64,000 nucleotides of DNA, from NCBI GenBank assembly GCA_022822365.1, contig JAJEBV010000005.1, forward strand, positions 1 to 64,000, read 5' to 3'. Every line of letters begins with the position of its first letter. Within the stretch, counting starts at the first letter, position 1. Positions 45,284 to 53,525 of this stretch are shown here, one piece after another. A program made the translations under genes and the position numbers. Origin of the DNA: Thermoanaerobaculia bacterium (GTDB taxonomy: Bacteria > Acidobacteriota > Thermoanaerobaculia > Multivoradales > Multivoraceae). The notes beneath the pieces were generated by a model. It did not search any database and had not been told where the DNA came from. It saw nothing but the letters and a program-made list of their open reading frames with translations.

Positions 45284-45368
45284 ATCGCCTGTCCCCCCTG
45301 ACTCGGTTCGGACGCGACGATACCCGACGCCGAAACTGCTAGCTTTGTGGTGTCTGACCGAGCGACCC

Positions 45369-45926
45369 GTGAACATCGAATCCCTCGACCAGGTCCAGTG
45401 CGGCGAGCGCACCTACGAACTGCGCCGCCTGCGCCCGACAGACCGGGACGACATCGTCTCGCTCGCCCGCGCTCTGCCCGAGATCGACCTCCAGTTCCTG
45501 CGTTCGGACCTGACCGATCCCGACGTGGTGGAGGGCTGGATCCACGACGCCGACACCGGCAGCCGCTTCACGACTCTGGCCCACTATGAAGGTGAACTCG
45601 TCGGCTACGGCAGCCTGAACCTGCGGGGACTGCAGTGGATGAGCCACCTGGGCGAGATCCGCGTGATCATCGCCGAGGCCCACCGCCGCTGCGGCCTCGG
45701 CCAAGTGCTGACCGAGCGCGTGTTCGAGACCGCCAGAGAGCTGGGCCTGCTCAAGCTCGTCGCACAGATGACGCGCGAGCAGATCGGCGCGCGGCGGGTG
45801 TTCGAGCGGCTCGGCTTCTCGCCCGAGGCCCTGCTCACCGACTGGGTCATCGACCGCTCCGGCCGGACGCGCGACATGATGATCATGTCCCACGACCTGG
45901 GCGCCGGGAAGCGGAGCCGCAACTGA
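45369..45926 (+). CDS. GNAT-family N-acetyltransferase
   Basis: A 185-residue acetyltransferase. The N-terminal strand YELRRLRPTDRDDIVSLAR, then GELVGYGSLNL, IRVIIAEAHRRCGLGQVLTE (acetyl-CoA pyrophosphate loop) and GARRVFERLGFSPEALL are the expected GNAT motifs in order. The start is GTG at 45369, without a clear Shine-Dalgarno. It heads a short plus-strand run with exonuclease III and a sulfotransferase. The substrate is unknown. Confidence 0.87.
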   Translation: MNIESLDQVQCGERTYELRRLRPTDRDDIVSLARALPEIDLQFLRSDLTDPDVVEGWIHDADTGSRFTTLAHYEGELVGYGSLNLRGLQWMSHLGEIRVIIAEAHRRCGLGQVLTERVFETARELGLLKLVAQMTREQIGARRVFERLGFSPEALLTDWVIDRSGRTRDMMIMSHDLGAGKRSRN

Positions 45927-46732
45927 GCCCCCGGACGCGCCGGCGCATCCGCGTCGTGTCCTGGAACGTGAACGGGCTGCGCGCCGCCGGACGCAAAGGC
46001 TTCCTCGACTGGCTGGCAGGCAGCCGGGCGCAGATCGTCGGCCTGCAGGAGACGAAGGCCCGCGCCGGGCAACTGGCGCCCGAACTCCGGCGGCCCCCCC
46101 GCTGGCACACGGCCTTCTCCAGCGCGGAACGTCCCGGCTACTCCGGCGTCGGCCTCTACTCGCGGCTGGAGCCGACCTGGGTCCGCACCTCGCTTGGCCA
46201 ACACCGCTTCGACGCCGAAGGACGCCTCCAACTCGCCCTGTTCGGCCAACTGCTCGTGGCGAACGTCTACTTCCCCAAGGGCAGCGGCAGCCAGCGCGAC
46301 AACAGCCGGGTGCCCTACAAGCTGGACTTCTATCGAGCCCTGTTCGACCAGCTCGACCAGGCGCGCGAAGCCGGCTACCGCGTCCTGGTCATGGGCGACT
46401 TCAACACGGCACCGCAGCCGATCGACCTGGCGCGGCCGAAGCAGAACCGGAAGAACTCGGGCTTCCTGCCCGAGGAGTGCGACGAGTTCCAGCGCTGGCT
46501 CGACGCCGGCTGGATCGACACCTTCCGGACCCTGAACCCCGACACGGTGCGCTACAGCTGGTGGAAGCAGGCGTTCCATGCACGCGAGCGCAATGTCGGC
46601 TGGCGGATCGATCTCGTGCTCGCCTCGGAAGCCGCCATGCGCTTCGTCGAACGGGCCTTCATCCTCACCGGCGTCACCGGCTCGGACCACTGCCCGGTCG
46701 GCGTCGACCTGTCGGCCGAGGTGCTTGGGTGA
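45923..46732 (+). CDS. xthA: Exodeoxyribonuclease III (probable CTG start)
   Basis: A 269-residue AP endonuclease/exonuclease of base-excision repair. The first strand RIRVVSWNVNGLRAAG, the catalytic Glu in VGLQETKA, YSGVGLYSR, the MGDFNTAP motif, WWKQAF and GSDHCPVGVDL are all present. The family usually begins M-x-I-V-S-W-N, so the start must lie at or before that strand. No ATG, GTG or TTG exists there except a GTG at 45956 that would delete the strand. CTG at 45923 overlaps the GNAT stop (CTGA) and gives a complete protein; I take it as the start. Confidence 0.9.
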   Translation: MSPRTRRRIRVVSWNVNGLRAAGRKGFLDWLAGSRAQIVGLQETKARAGQLAPELRRPPRWHTAFSSAERPGYSGVGLYSRLEPTWVRTSLGQHRFDAEGRLQLALFGQLLVANVYFPKGSGSQRDNSRVPYKLDFYRALFDQLDQAREAGYRVLVMGDFNTAPQPIDLARPKQNRKNSGFLPEECDEFQRWLDAGWIDTFRTLNPDTVRYSWWKQAFHARERNVGWRIDLVLASEAAMRFVERAFILTGVTGSDHCPVGVDLSAEVLG

Positions 46733-47664
46733 GCGACGCGAACGCGACACCGTGCCGAGCCACGACGGTCGAGGGAATCCAGCGCCGCATGGCCGGCTTC
46801 GCCACACGGGAGGGGGTACAGCGAGGTCTCAACCGCCGTCTGAGACCCGACGACATCCTGATTGCCACCTACCCCAAGGCCGGCACGACGCTCATGCAGC
46901 AGATCGTCCACGGTCTCCGCACCGGCGGCGACATGGACTTCGACGAGATCACGGAGGTCGTCCCCTGGATCGAAGTCGCCCACGACGTCGGCCTCGACCT
47001 CGACGCACGCCAGCGCGCCGATCCGCGAGCGTTCAAGACCCACCTGAGCCGGGACCTGGCCCCGAAGGGCGGCCGCAACATCTTCGTCGTCCGCGACCCG
47101 GTCGATTCACTCGTCTCCTTCTTCCACTTCTTCAGCGGCTGGGTGTTCGAGCCCGGAACCGTCTCGATCCGCGACTTCGCCCTCGACTTCGTCTTCCACG
47201 GCACCCGCAGCGGCCGCTACTGGGAACACCTCGTGTCCTGGTGGCCCGAGCGCCTCGACCCGAACACCCTCTGGCTCTGCTTCGAGAACGTCGTCGCCGA
47301 CCTCCCCGCCGCCACCGCCCGCGTCGCCGCCTTCCTCGGCCTCGACCCGAAACACCCAAACATCGAGATCGCGGCCCGCCAGGCGTCAATCGACTTCATG
47401 CGGGAACACGGCTCGAAGTTCGACGACCATCTCGTCCGCAACGCCCGCAACGCCGCCTGCGGCCTCCCCGACTCCGGCACCACGTCGAAGGTCCGCAAAG
47501 GCAAGGCCGGCGAAGGCTCCCGTGAAGTTCCGCGGGAGGTCATACACGCCTGGAACCAGGAGTGGCAGCGCATCGTCGAACCGGCCACGGGGCACGGGTC
47601 GTATGCAGAGCTTCGCCGCTACAGCAGGCCGTCCGGGGGCGCCGGCCGAGCGCGCTGGTTGTAG
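46729..47664 (+). CDS. Sulfotransferase-domain protein
   Basis: A 311-residue PAPS-dependent sulfotransferase. The 5' phosphosulfate loop is ATYPKAGTTLMQQIV, the 3' phosphate site RDPVDSLVSFFHFFSGW, and a late KVRKGKAGEG resembles the RKGxxGDW box of cytosolic-type sulfotransferases with changes. The start is GTG at 46729, overlapping the xthA stop (GTGA). It would transfer sulfate to a hydroxyl or amine on a small molecule or glycan. The gene overlaps the convergent GST gene by 46 bases. Confidence 0.87.
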   Translation: MSDANATPCRATTVEGIQRRMAGFATREGVQRGLNRRLRPDDILIATYPKAGTTLMQQIVHGLRTGGDMDFDEITEVVPWIEVAHDVGLDLDARQRADPRAFKTHLSRDLAPKGGRNIFVVRDPVDSLVSFFHFFSGWVFEPGTVSIRDFALDFVFHGTRSGRYWEHLVSWWPERLDPNTLWLCFENVVADLPAATARVAAFLGLDPKHPNIEIAARQASIDFMREHGSKFDDHLVRNARNAACGLPDSGTTSKVRKGKAGEGSREVPREVIHAWNQEWQRIVEPATGHGSYAELRRYSRPSGGAGRARWL

Positions 47665-48353
47665 AGCAGTTTCTTCAGCCGAGCGCGTTCCTCGTCTGAG
47701 AGGTTCGCGTAGTCGATCGCCTCGCCGCTCGAGACGTCCATGCCGCGCCGGACCGCAGGACGGGCGCCGACTTCCTCGAACCAGCGCTTGAAGTAGGGAA
47801 ACTCCTCGATGTCCTGCTGCTGGTCCTCCCACCGAACCGTCCACGGATAGCAGATCATGTCCGCGATCGTGTACTCGTCGCCGATCAGGTACCGGCGGTC
47901 GTAGAGGCGGTTGTTCATCACGCCGTAAAGGCGGTTCACCTCGTCGGTGAAGCGGCGCACGGCGTAGCTCTGGTCGCCCTCCGTGTCCCGCAGTCGACGG
48001 AAGTGGCCGCACTCGCCCGACTTCGGCCCCTGGTTCGCCATCTGCCAGATGAGCCACTGGTTCACCTCGTGGCGGGCACGCAGGTCCTGAGGGTAGAACT
48101 GGCCGGCCTTTTCCGCGACGTACATCATGATCGCGCCGGATTCGAAGAGCGCGACCGGCTCGCCGCCGTCGGCCGGCTCGTGGTCCACCATCGCCGGCAT
48201 CCGGTTGTTCGGCGAGATCGCGAGGAACTCCTCCTTGAACTGGTCGCCGAATCCGATCCGGCAGGGCACGATCCGGTACGGAAGCCCGCACTCCTCGAGC
48301 AAGATCGTGACCTTCTTGCCGTTCGGCGTCGGCCAGTAGTGCAGATCGATCAT
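47619..48353 (-). CDS. Glutathione S-transferase family protein (YfcG/Ure2p-like)
   Basis: A 244-residue GST. The thioredoxin-like N-terminal domain begins MIDLHYWPTPNGKKVTILLEE, where the TPNGKK motif is typical of nu-class (YfcG/YghU) enzymes, followed by SPNNRMPAMVDHE and LFESGAIMMYVAEK (glutathione gamma-Glu binding). The helical domain holds EYTIADMICYPWT. These enzymes often act as disulfide reductases. CAGGAG lies nine bases before the ATG. The 143-base divergent gap to the next gene shows no clear promoter. Confidence 0.9.
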   Translation of the reverse strand: MIDLHYWPTPNGKKVTILLEECGLPYRIVPCRIGFGDQFKEEFLAISPNNRMPAMVDHEPADGGEPVALFESGAIMMYVAEKAGQFYPQDLRARHEVNQWLIWQMANQGPKSGECGHFRRLRDTEGDQSYAVRRFTDEVNRLYGVMNNRLYDRRYLIGDEYTIADMICYPWTVRWEDQQQDIEEFPYFKRWFEEVGARPAVRRGMDVSSGEAIDYANLSDEERARLKKLLYNQRARPAPPDGLL

Positions 48354-48484
48354 CGCGATGGCTCCTGTGAATCCGGCCCGGCTGGCCGCGCGGTTCTTCT
48401 CTCGATGGACCTTGAGACGGCGCAGGATAGCGGACCCACCGCGATACGCTGTCGTTCGCCCCGCCGACACACGGCTGGCGCAAC

Positions 48485-48490
48485 AGGAGG
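48485..48490 (+). promoter_or_regulatory. Shine-Dalgarno AGGAGG deciding a GTG start
   Basis: A perfect AGGAGG ends six bases before the GTG at 48497, which fixes that codon as the start of the exported protein downstream. Confidence 0.8.
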
Positions 48491-48496
48491 TACGCG

Positions 48497-49108
48497 GTGC
48501 AGAACAGGACGACGACTCTCGCAGCAGCCATCGGCGCTCTCGCGCTCGCCGGACTCGCGGCCCCTTCCGCAGCTTTGGAACCGGCCGACGCCGAAGCACA
48601 GCTTGCCGCCGCGATTCAGGCCGCGCCCGACGACCGGCGCGACGGGGCCCGCGTGCTCGGCTGGACCGACGAAGGCAAGGTGGTCGAGCTCCGCGCCGGG
48701 AGCAACGACCTGGTCTGCCTCGCCGCCAGGCCGGGCGTTCCTCAATGGAGCGTCGCCTGCTACCACGAGTCGCTCGAGCCGTTCATGGCCCGCGGCCGTG
48801 AGCTGACGGCCCAGGGCATCGGCGGGCAGGAGCGGATCGACATCCGTGAACGCGAGATCGCCGAGGGCAGGCTGCCGATGCCGCGGGAACCGCGTACCCT
48901 CTACGTACTCCACGGCAGCGGCTTCGACGCCGCGGCCGGCGAGGTGAACGACGCCTACCTGCGCTGGGTGATCTACACCCCTTACGCAACGCCCGAAACG
49001 ACCGGTCTGACGACCCGACCGGTTCCGGGCGCGCCCTGGCTCATGGCGCCAGGCACGGCGGGCGCGCACGTGATGATCAATCCGCCGAGACCTGACGCCA
49101 ACCCGTGA
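48497..49108 (+). CDS. Exported protein of unknown function
   Basis: A 203-residue protein with a signal peptide (TTLAAAIGALALAGLAAPSAALE). The mature part has two cysteines (in LVCLAARPG and SVACYHESL) that could form a disulfide, a Glu/Arg-rich middle, and a C-terminal stretch YLRWVIYTPYATPETTGL, with PWLMAPGTAGAHVMINPP near the end. I do not recognise the family. The GTG start is set by AGGAGG. Its stop overlaps the start of the alpha/beta hydrolase gene (GTGA), so they are probably expressed together. Confidence 0.7.
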   Translation: MQNRTTTLAAAIGALALAGLAAPSAALEPADAEAQLAAAIQAAPDDRRDGARVLGWTDEGKVVELRAGSNDLVCLAARPGVPQWSVACYHESLEPFMARGRELTAQGIGGQERIDIREREIAEGRLPMPREPRTLYVLHGSGFDAAAGEVNDAYLRWVIYTPYATPETTGLTTRPVPGAPWLMAPGTAGAHVMINPPRPDANP

Positions 49109-50010
49109 GCACCTCGTTCAGCGACAGCCCCTTCCGGGACATCGTCGGGCCTTCTTCGCAGTTCTACATTTCGCAGCGTCTTCGGCTCCATTACCTGAAC
49201 TGGGGCAACGAGGACAAACCGCCCCTGGTGCTGATCCACGGCGGCCGGGACCACGCGCACAACTGGGACTGGGTGGCGAACGCGCTCCGCGGCGACTACC
49301 ACATCGTCGCGCCGGATCTGCGTGGCCACGGCGACAGCCAGTGGGCGATCGGCGGCATGTACGCGATCACCGACTTCGTGCTCGATATCGCCCAACTGCT
49401 GGAGGCGCTCGACCGCTTTCCGGTGAAGATCGTCGCGCACTCGCTGGGCGCGAACATCGCGCTTCACTACACCGGCCTCTATCCCGAGAACGTGCACAAG
49501 CTAGTGGCGATCGAGGGCATGGGACCGCCGCCCCGCGTGCTCGGCGACCGCATATCGAAGCCCGTCGACGAGAGGATGCGCGGCTGGATCGGCGCCATGC
49601 AGAAGCTCGCGGGACGGCAGCCCCGGCGCTACCCGTCGCTCGACGCGGCGGCCGAGCGGATGCAGGAGGTGAACAGCTTCCTCAGCCCCGAGCAGGCGCG
49701 CCACCTCACCGTCAACGGCATGGCGCGCAACGAGGACGGCACCTACACCTGGAAGTTCGACAACTACGTCCGCTCCTTCCCGCCCTACCGCTACGACGAA
49801 GAGGAACTGCGGAGCATCTGGGGCCGGATCACCTGCCCCACCCTGCTGGTGCGGGGCACGGAGAGCTGGGCCAGCGATCCGGTCGAGGACGGCAGGATCG
49901 AGGCGTTCCAGAACGCGGAGCTGCGGAACTTCGAAGGCGCGGGGCACTGGGTCCACCACGATCAGCTCGACGAGTTCGTGGCCGTGGCGCGGGACTTTCT
50001 GGCCGACTGA
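49105..50010 (+). CDS. Alpha/beta hydrolase
   Basis: A 301-residue alpha/beta-fold hydrolase. The oxyanion segment is LVLIHGGRDHAHNWDWVA, the nucleophile elbow VAHSLGANIALHY, the acid is probably in LLVRGTESWASD, and the histidine in EGAGHWVHHDQ. LRLHYLNWGNEDKPPL is a typical first strand. Members include esterases, epoxide hydrolases and C-C hydrolases; none can be singled out. There is no signal peptide. GTG start overlapping the upstream stop. Confidence 0.88.
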   Translation: MSTSFSDSPFRDIVGPSSQFYISQRLRLHYLNWGNEDKPPLVLIHGGRDHAHNWDWVANALRGDYHIVAPDLRGHGDSQWAIGGMYAITDFVLDIAQLLEALDRFPVKIVAHSLGANIALHYTGLYPENVHKLVAIEGMGPPPRVLGDRISKPVDERMRGWIGAMQKLAGRQPRRYPSLDAAAERMQEVNSFLSPEQARHLTVNGMARNEDGTYTWKFDNYVRSFPPYRYDEEELRSIWGRITCPTLLVRGTESWASDPVEDGRIEAFQNAELRNFEGAGHWVHHDQLDEFVAVARDFLAD

Positions 50011-50029
50011 CGCAGCAGCAACAGCCCCC

Positions 50030-51292
50030 GTGACGACCACCGACTCGCTCACCGAAACCGCCGCCCCTGCCAGGACAGCGCCCGTCCGCGCCGGTGAGCG
50101 CATCGCGGCGCTCGACGTTTTGCGCGGCTTCGCCGTGCTCGGCATCCTGGTGATGAACGTCCAGTCCTACGCGATGATCGAGGCGGCCTACCTGAACCCG
50201 ACCGCCAACGACAAGCTCGAGGGCGCCGGTCTCTGGGTCTGGCTCATCTCGCACGTCTTCTTCGACACGAAGTTCATCGCCATCTTCTCCACCCTGTTCG
50301 GCGCCGGCATGGCCCTGATGAGCGAACGTGCGGCGGCCCGGGGTGCTTCGGTCGCGGTCCACTACCGGCGGCAGTTCTGGCTGCTGATCATCGGCCTCGC
50401 CCACGCGCACCTGATCTGGTACGGCGACATTCTCGTTCCCTACGCCCTGTGCGGCTTCCTGCTCTACAGCCTGCGCAACCTGCATCCGTCGCGGCTGCTC
50501 GTCGCCGGTTTCGCGATGACTCTCGTCCCGCCGCTCCTGTTCACGCTGTTCGGGCTCTCCGTTCCCAGCATGCCCACCGAGGTCCGGGACGAGCTGGCCG
50601 CGGGCTGGGCGCCGCCCGTCGCCGACGTCGAAGCCGAGATCGCGGTCTACACAGGCGGCTACCTGGAGCAACTGCCGGTGCGCAGCGCCACCGCGATCGG
50701 GATGGAGACGTCCGTGTTCCTGATCCTCTTCCTGTGGCGCTGCGGCGGCCTGATGCTGGTCGGCATGGCGCTCTTCAAGCTCGGCGTGCTCTCGGCAAGG
50801 AGTTCTCCCGCCACGTACCGGCGCATGGCGGCGACGGGACTCACCGTCGGCCTGGCGATCGTGCTCGCCGGTGTGCTGTACAACGCCCGGCACGAGTTCG
50901 CCTTCGAACACTCGACGTTCCAGGGTCAGACGTTCAACCTCACCGGGTCGCTCGGCGTCGCCCTCGGTTTCATCGCCCTGGTCATGCTGGCGGTGCAGAA
51001 CGGATGGCTGCCCGGGTTGCAGCGCCGGCTGGCGGCGGCTGGACGCATGGCGCTCTCGAACTACATCAGCCAGAGCGTGATCTGTACCCTCACCTTCTAC
51101 GGCCACGGTTTCGGCCTGTTCGAGCAGGTCGGTCGTCTCGGCCAGCTCGCAATCGTGGTGGCGATCTGGGTGCTCCAGTTGCTCTGGTCGCCCTGGTGGC
51201 TGGCCCGCTTCCGCTTCGGACCGCTCGAGTGGCTGTGGCGATCGCTGACCTACATGAAGTTCCAGCCCATGGCGGTGCGCTCGCCCGCCTGA
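50030..51292 (+). CDS. DUF418-family membrane protein
   Basis: A 420-residue polytopic protein with about nine helices. The N-terminal RIAALDVLRGFAVLGILVMNVQSYAM and the later FSTLFGAGMALMSERAAARG, together with LIWYGDILVPYALCGFLLY and a C-terminal MALSNYISQSVICTLTFYGHGF, define the DUF418 (YeiB-like) family. The fold resembles acyltransferase-3/heparan acetyltransferase proteins, so transfer of an acyl group across the membrane is possible but unproved. Start is GTG, 20 bases after the hydrolase stop. Confidence 0.88.
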   Translation: MTTTDSLTETAAPARTAPVRAGERIAALDVLRGFAVLGILVMNVQSYAMIEAAYLNPTANDKLEGAGLWVWLISHVFFDTKFIAIFSTLFGAGMALMSERAAARGASVAVHYRRQFWLLIIGLAHAHLIWYGDILVPYALCGFLLYSLRNLHPSRLLVAGFAMTLVPPLLFTLFGLSVPSMPTEVRDELAAGWAPPVADVEAEIAVYTGGYLEQLPVRSATAIGMETSVFLILFLWRCGGLMLVGMALFKLGVLSARSSPATYRRMAATGLTVGLAIVLAGVLYNARHEFAFEHSTFQGQTFNLTGSLGVALGFIALVMLAVQNGWLPGLQRRLAAAGRMALSNYISQSVICTLTFYGHGFGLFEQVGRLGQLAIVVAIWVLQLLWSPWWLARFRFGPLEWLWRSLTYMKFQPMAVRSPA

Positions 51293-51316
51293 CGTCCCAC
51301 CCGAAAGGAGCCTGTC

Positions 51317-51820
51317 ATGATCCGCCCCCTTTCCGCCGCTACGTTCACCTTCTTCACCGTGGCCCTGCTGGCCACCGGAGGCGCCGCCATGGGCCAGATC
51401 GCACCGGAACCCGAACAGATCGAGGAGATGTTGAAGGGACCGGCCGACACGCCGGTCGTCATGGTCAACCTGCTGCGGTTCAAGAAGGAGGCCGACGCCC
51501 CCGACGAGGGCCTGTCCGGCCAGGAGGCCTACGGCAGATACGGCGCCCAGATGATCCGGTGGGTCACCTCCCAGGGCGGCCGGCTGATCTGGTCCGGCCG
51601 CGTCGATTCGATGGTGATCGGCGACACGGACGAGTACTTCCACCAGGTAGCTCTGGTCGAGTATCCCTCGCGAGCGGAGTTCCTGCGCATCGCGGGCGAT
51701 CCGCGCGTCGCCGAGTTCGCGGTCCACCGCACCGCGGGGCTCGACATGCAGTGGTTGATCGCGACGACGGCGTCGACAGAACTCCTCCAGGCACCCTCGG
51801 AGGAGGAATCGGACGGCTGA
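51317..51820 (+). CDS. Exported DUF1330-domain protein
   Basis: A 167-residue protein. A signal-peptide-like N terminus (TFTFFTVALLATGGAAMG) precedes a ferredoxin-like DUF1330 domain: VVMVNLLRFKKEAD, YGRYGAQMIRWVTSQGGRLIWSG-type core, VALVEYPSRAEFLRIAGDP and a final HRTAGLDMQWLIA. DUF1330 proteins are usually cytoplasmic dimeric alpha+beta barrels, so the leader is unusual. AAAGGAG lies upstream of the ATG. Function unknown. Confidence 0.82.
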   Translation: MIRPLSAATFTFFTVALLATGGAAMGQIAPEPEQIEEMLKGPADTPVVMVNLLRFKKEADAPDEGLSGQEAYGRYGAQMIRWVTSQGGRLIWSGRVDSMVIGDTDEYFHQVALVEYPSRAEFLRIAGDPRVAEFAVHRTAGLDMQWLIATTASTELLQAPSEEESDG

Positions 51821-51922
51821 GAACTCCGCACGAGGTCCGCTCGGCTCTGAGTTACACTCGTGCGGCTCAGACTCTCCGCGGACGATTCCCACCCATCCCC
51901 CTGAGGTAAGGAGATTCCGGAT

Positions 51923-52459
51923 ATGCGCTCGAAGAAGCTGGTCGCTGTTGTCGCAGCCGCCGTCGTCCTGGCCGCCGGCTCGTCTATCGTCGCGGCGCCC
52001 GCCGCGGCCTCCGAGAACGAGGAACCCGTCGGCAACCTGGCCGAGCTGATGCGCGCCATCCTGTTCCCGAACTCGAACTTCCTGTTCGATGTCCAGATGA
52101 CCGATCCGGGGAGTCCGCCGGACCCGGCCGAGGAGGGCGACGGCACCGTCTCTTCCCTCTTCTCCGGCATCTACACCGGCTGGCTGGTTCCCCAGCAGGC
52201 GGCCCTGGCTCTGGCCGAGGTCGAGCCGCTGATCATGAACCCGGACCGCTTGTGCCAGAACGGCACGCCGGCGCCGGTGGGCAACGAGGACTACCAGAAG
52301 TACGCGAAGCAGTTGACCGAGGTCGCGAAGAAGATCTACGCCGCCGCCCACGAAGAGGACCGCGACACGGTCAGCGACCTGACGAACGCACTCGCCGGGG
52401 CCTGCGAGGATTGCCACGCGATCTATCGCCGCTACCCGGAGTCGTCTCGCTGCAAGTAG
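51923..52459 (+). CDS. Periplasmic c-type cytochrome (class II-like, C-terminal CEDCH)
   Basis: A 178-residue exported protein (signal peptide ending near PAAASE). It is mostly helical, with a single haem motif CEDCH about 13 residues from the end, as in class II cytochromes (four-helix bundle, haem at the C terminus). The terminus YRRYPESSRCK adds another cysteine, and LCQNG holds one more. AAGGAG precedes the ATG. It opens a run of membrane and PQQ genes and is a likely electron acceptor for the PQQ dehydrogenases downstream. Confidence 0.78.
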   Translation: MRSKKLVAVVAAAVVLAAGSSIVAAPAAASENEEPVGNLAELMRAILFPNSNFLFDVQMTDPGSPPDPAEEGDGTVSSLFSGIYTGWLVPQQAALALAEVEPLIMNPDRLCQNGTPAPVGNEDYQKYAKQLTEVAKKIYAAAHEEDRDTVSDLTNALAGACEDCHAIYRRYPESSRCK

Positions 52460-52504
52460 TTCCCGGCAACGCGCCCCGGCCTCGCAGACCACCCACCGAT
52501 TCCC

Positions 52505-53029
52505 ATGCGTAGCCTCTTCGAATGGGTCGATGCGCTGCCCAGCAGCATCGCGCTGCGGGAGTCCCTGAACGCCTACCCGACGATGCTGACGATCCACGTC
52601 GTCAGCATGTGCCTGTTCGCCGGCCTGATCGCCTACTGGGACATGCGGCTCGTCGGGTTGACGCTCAGGAAGGTACCCGTCTCCAACATTCCGACCCGCC
52701 TCTTCCCCTGGGCGCTGACCGGCTACGGCATCAACCTGATCACCGGCGGCCTGCTGCTCTACAGCCAGCCGATGCGTTACTACGGCAACTTCTACTTCTG
52801 GGCCAAGATGGCGCTGATGCTGATTGCCGGCATCAACATGTTCTGGTTCCACTACGCGACCTACAAGTCGGTCCAGGCCTGGGACCAGGGGCGGGAGATC
52901 CCGATGAACGCCCGGCTGGCCGGTGTCGTATCCCTGGTGCTGTGGGCGGCCGTCGTGGTCACCGGCCGGATGATGGCCTACAGCGGCCTGATGCCCCAGT
53001 GGTGGAACAACCTGAACATCGGCGCCTGA
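52505..53029 (+). CDS. DUF6644-like membrane protein (first copy)
   Basis: A 174-residue protein with about four or five membrane helices (MLTIHVVSMCLFAGLIAYW, PWALTGYGINLITGGLLLY, WAKMALMLIAGINMFWFHY, GVVSLVLWAAVVVTGRMM). The His in the first helix and the following YWDMRLVGL are shared with the next gene (HLVALVAF, VDMRLLG), so the two are paralogues. Conserved membrane histidines could hold haem b or bind quinone, which would connect PQQ oxidation to the quinone pool, but this is inference. Confidence 0.72.
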   Translation: MRSLFEWVDALPSSIALRESLNAYPTMLTIHVVSMCLFAGLIAYWDMRLVGLTLRKVPVSNIPTRLFPWALTGYGINLITGGLLLYSQPMRYYGNFYFWAKMALMLIAGINMFWFHYATYKSVQAWDQGREIPMNARLAGVVSLVLWAAVVVTGRMMAYSGLMPQWWNNLNIGA

Positions 53030-53051
53030 AGAAGCCGCGGAGGATCGTCCC

Positions 53052-53525
53052 ATGTTGCAGTCCTTCTTCCAGTGGATGCAGGGCCTTCCGTTCAGCGCCT
53101 GGATGCTGGAGGAAACCTGGGCGTCGCCGATCATCCAGTGCGCCCACCTGGTCGCGCTGGTGGCGTTCGCCGGCGCCGTGCTGGTGGTCGACATGCGGCT
53201 GCTCGGCCGCGGCCTGATCAAGACGCCGCTCAACCAGCTCGCCCGCGAAATGGACCGCTGGATGATCTGGAGCTTCGTCGCCCTGTTCGTGACCGGCGCG
53301 CCCCAGGTCCTGTCGACGGCGCTCAAGCAGTACTACAGCCCGTTCTTCTGGTGGAAGATGCAGATCGTCATCATCGGGCTGCTCTTCAACTTCACGATCC
53401 GCCGCCGGGTCGCCTTCGCCGAGGAAGGATCGCTTGGACACTGGCCGAAGGTCGTCGGCTTCCTCTCGATCGGCATGTGGACCGGCGTCTCGGTCTACGC
53501 CCGGCTGATCGGGCTGCTGTCCTGA
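53052..53525 (+). CDS. DUF6644-like membrane protein (second copy)
   Basis: A 157-residue paralogue of the preceding gene, with four membrane helices (IIQCAHLVALVAFAGAVLVV, WMIWSFVALFVTGAPQVL, WWKMQIVIIGLLFNFTI, VVGFLSIGMWTGVSVYARL). The CAHLVAL histidine, VDMRLLGRG and the WWKMQ segment align with equivalents in the first copy. GGAGG precedes the ATG. The stop overlaps the start of the first PQQ dehydrogenase (CTGA). The pair may form a heterodimeric membrane anchor. Confidence 0.72.
   Translation: MLQSFFQWMQGLPFSAWMLEETWASPIIQCAHLVALVAFAGAVLVVDMRLLGRGLIKTPLNQLAREMDRWMIWSFVALFVTGAPQVLSTALKQYYSPFFWWKMQIVIIGLLFNFTIRRRVAFAEEGSLGHWPKVVGFLSIGMWTGVSVYARLIGLLS

Noticed and set aside
49829..53326. 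Long open frame antisense to the DUF418-DUF1330-cytochrome region (about 1165 codons)
   Set aside because: Same reason: composition typical of an antisense frame in GC-rich DNA, no domain motifs, and it opposes well supported genes.
52505..53525. Reading the two DUF6644 proteins as cytochrome b subunits
   Set aside because: They carry some membrane histidines but not the paired His spacing of cytochrome b or NrfD-type subunits, so a haem-b assignment is not supported.
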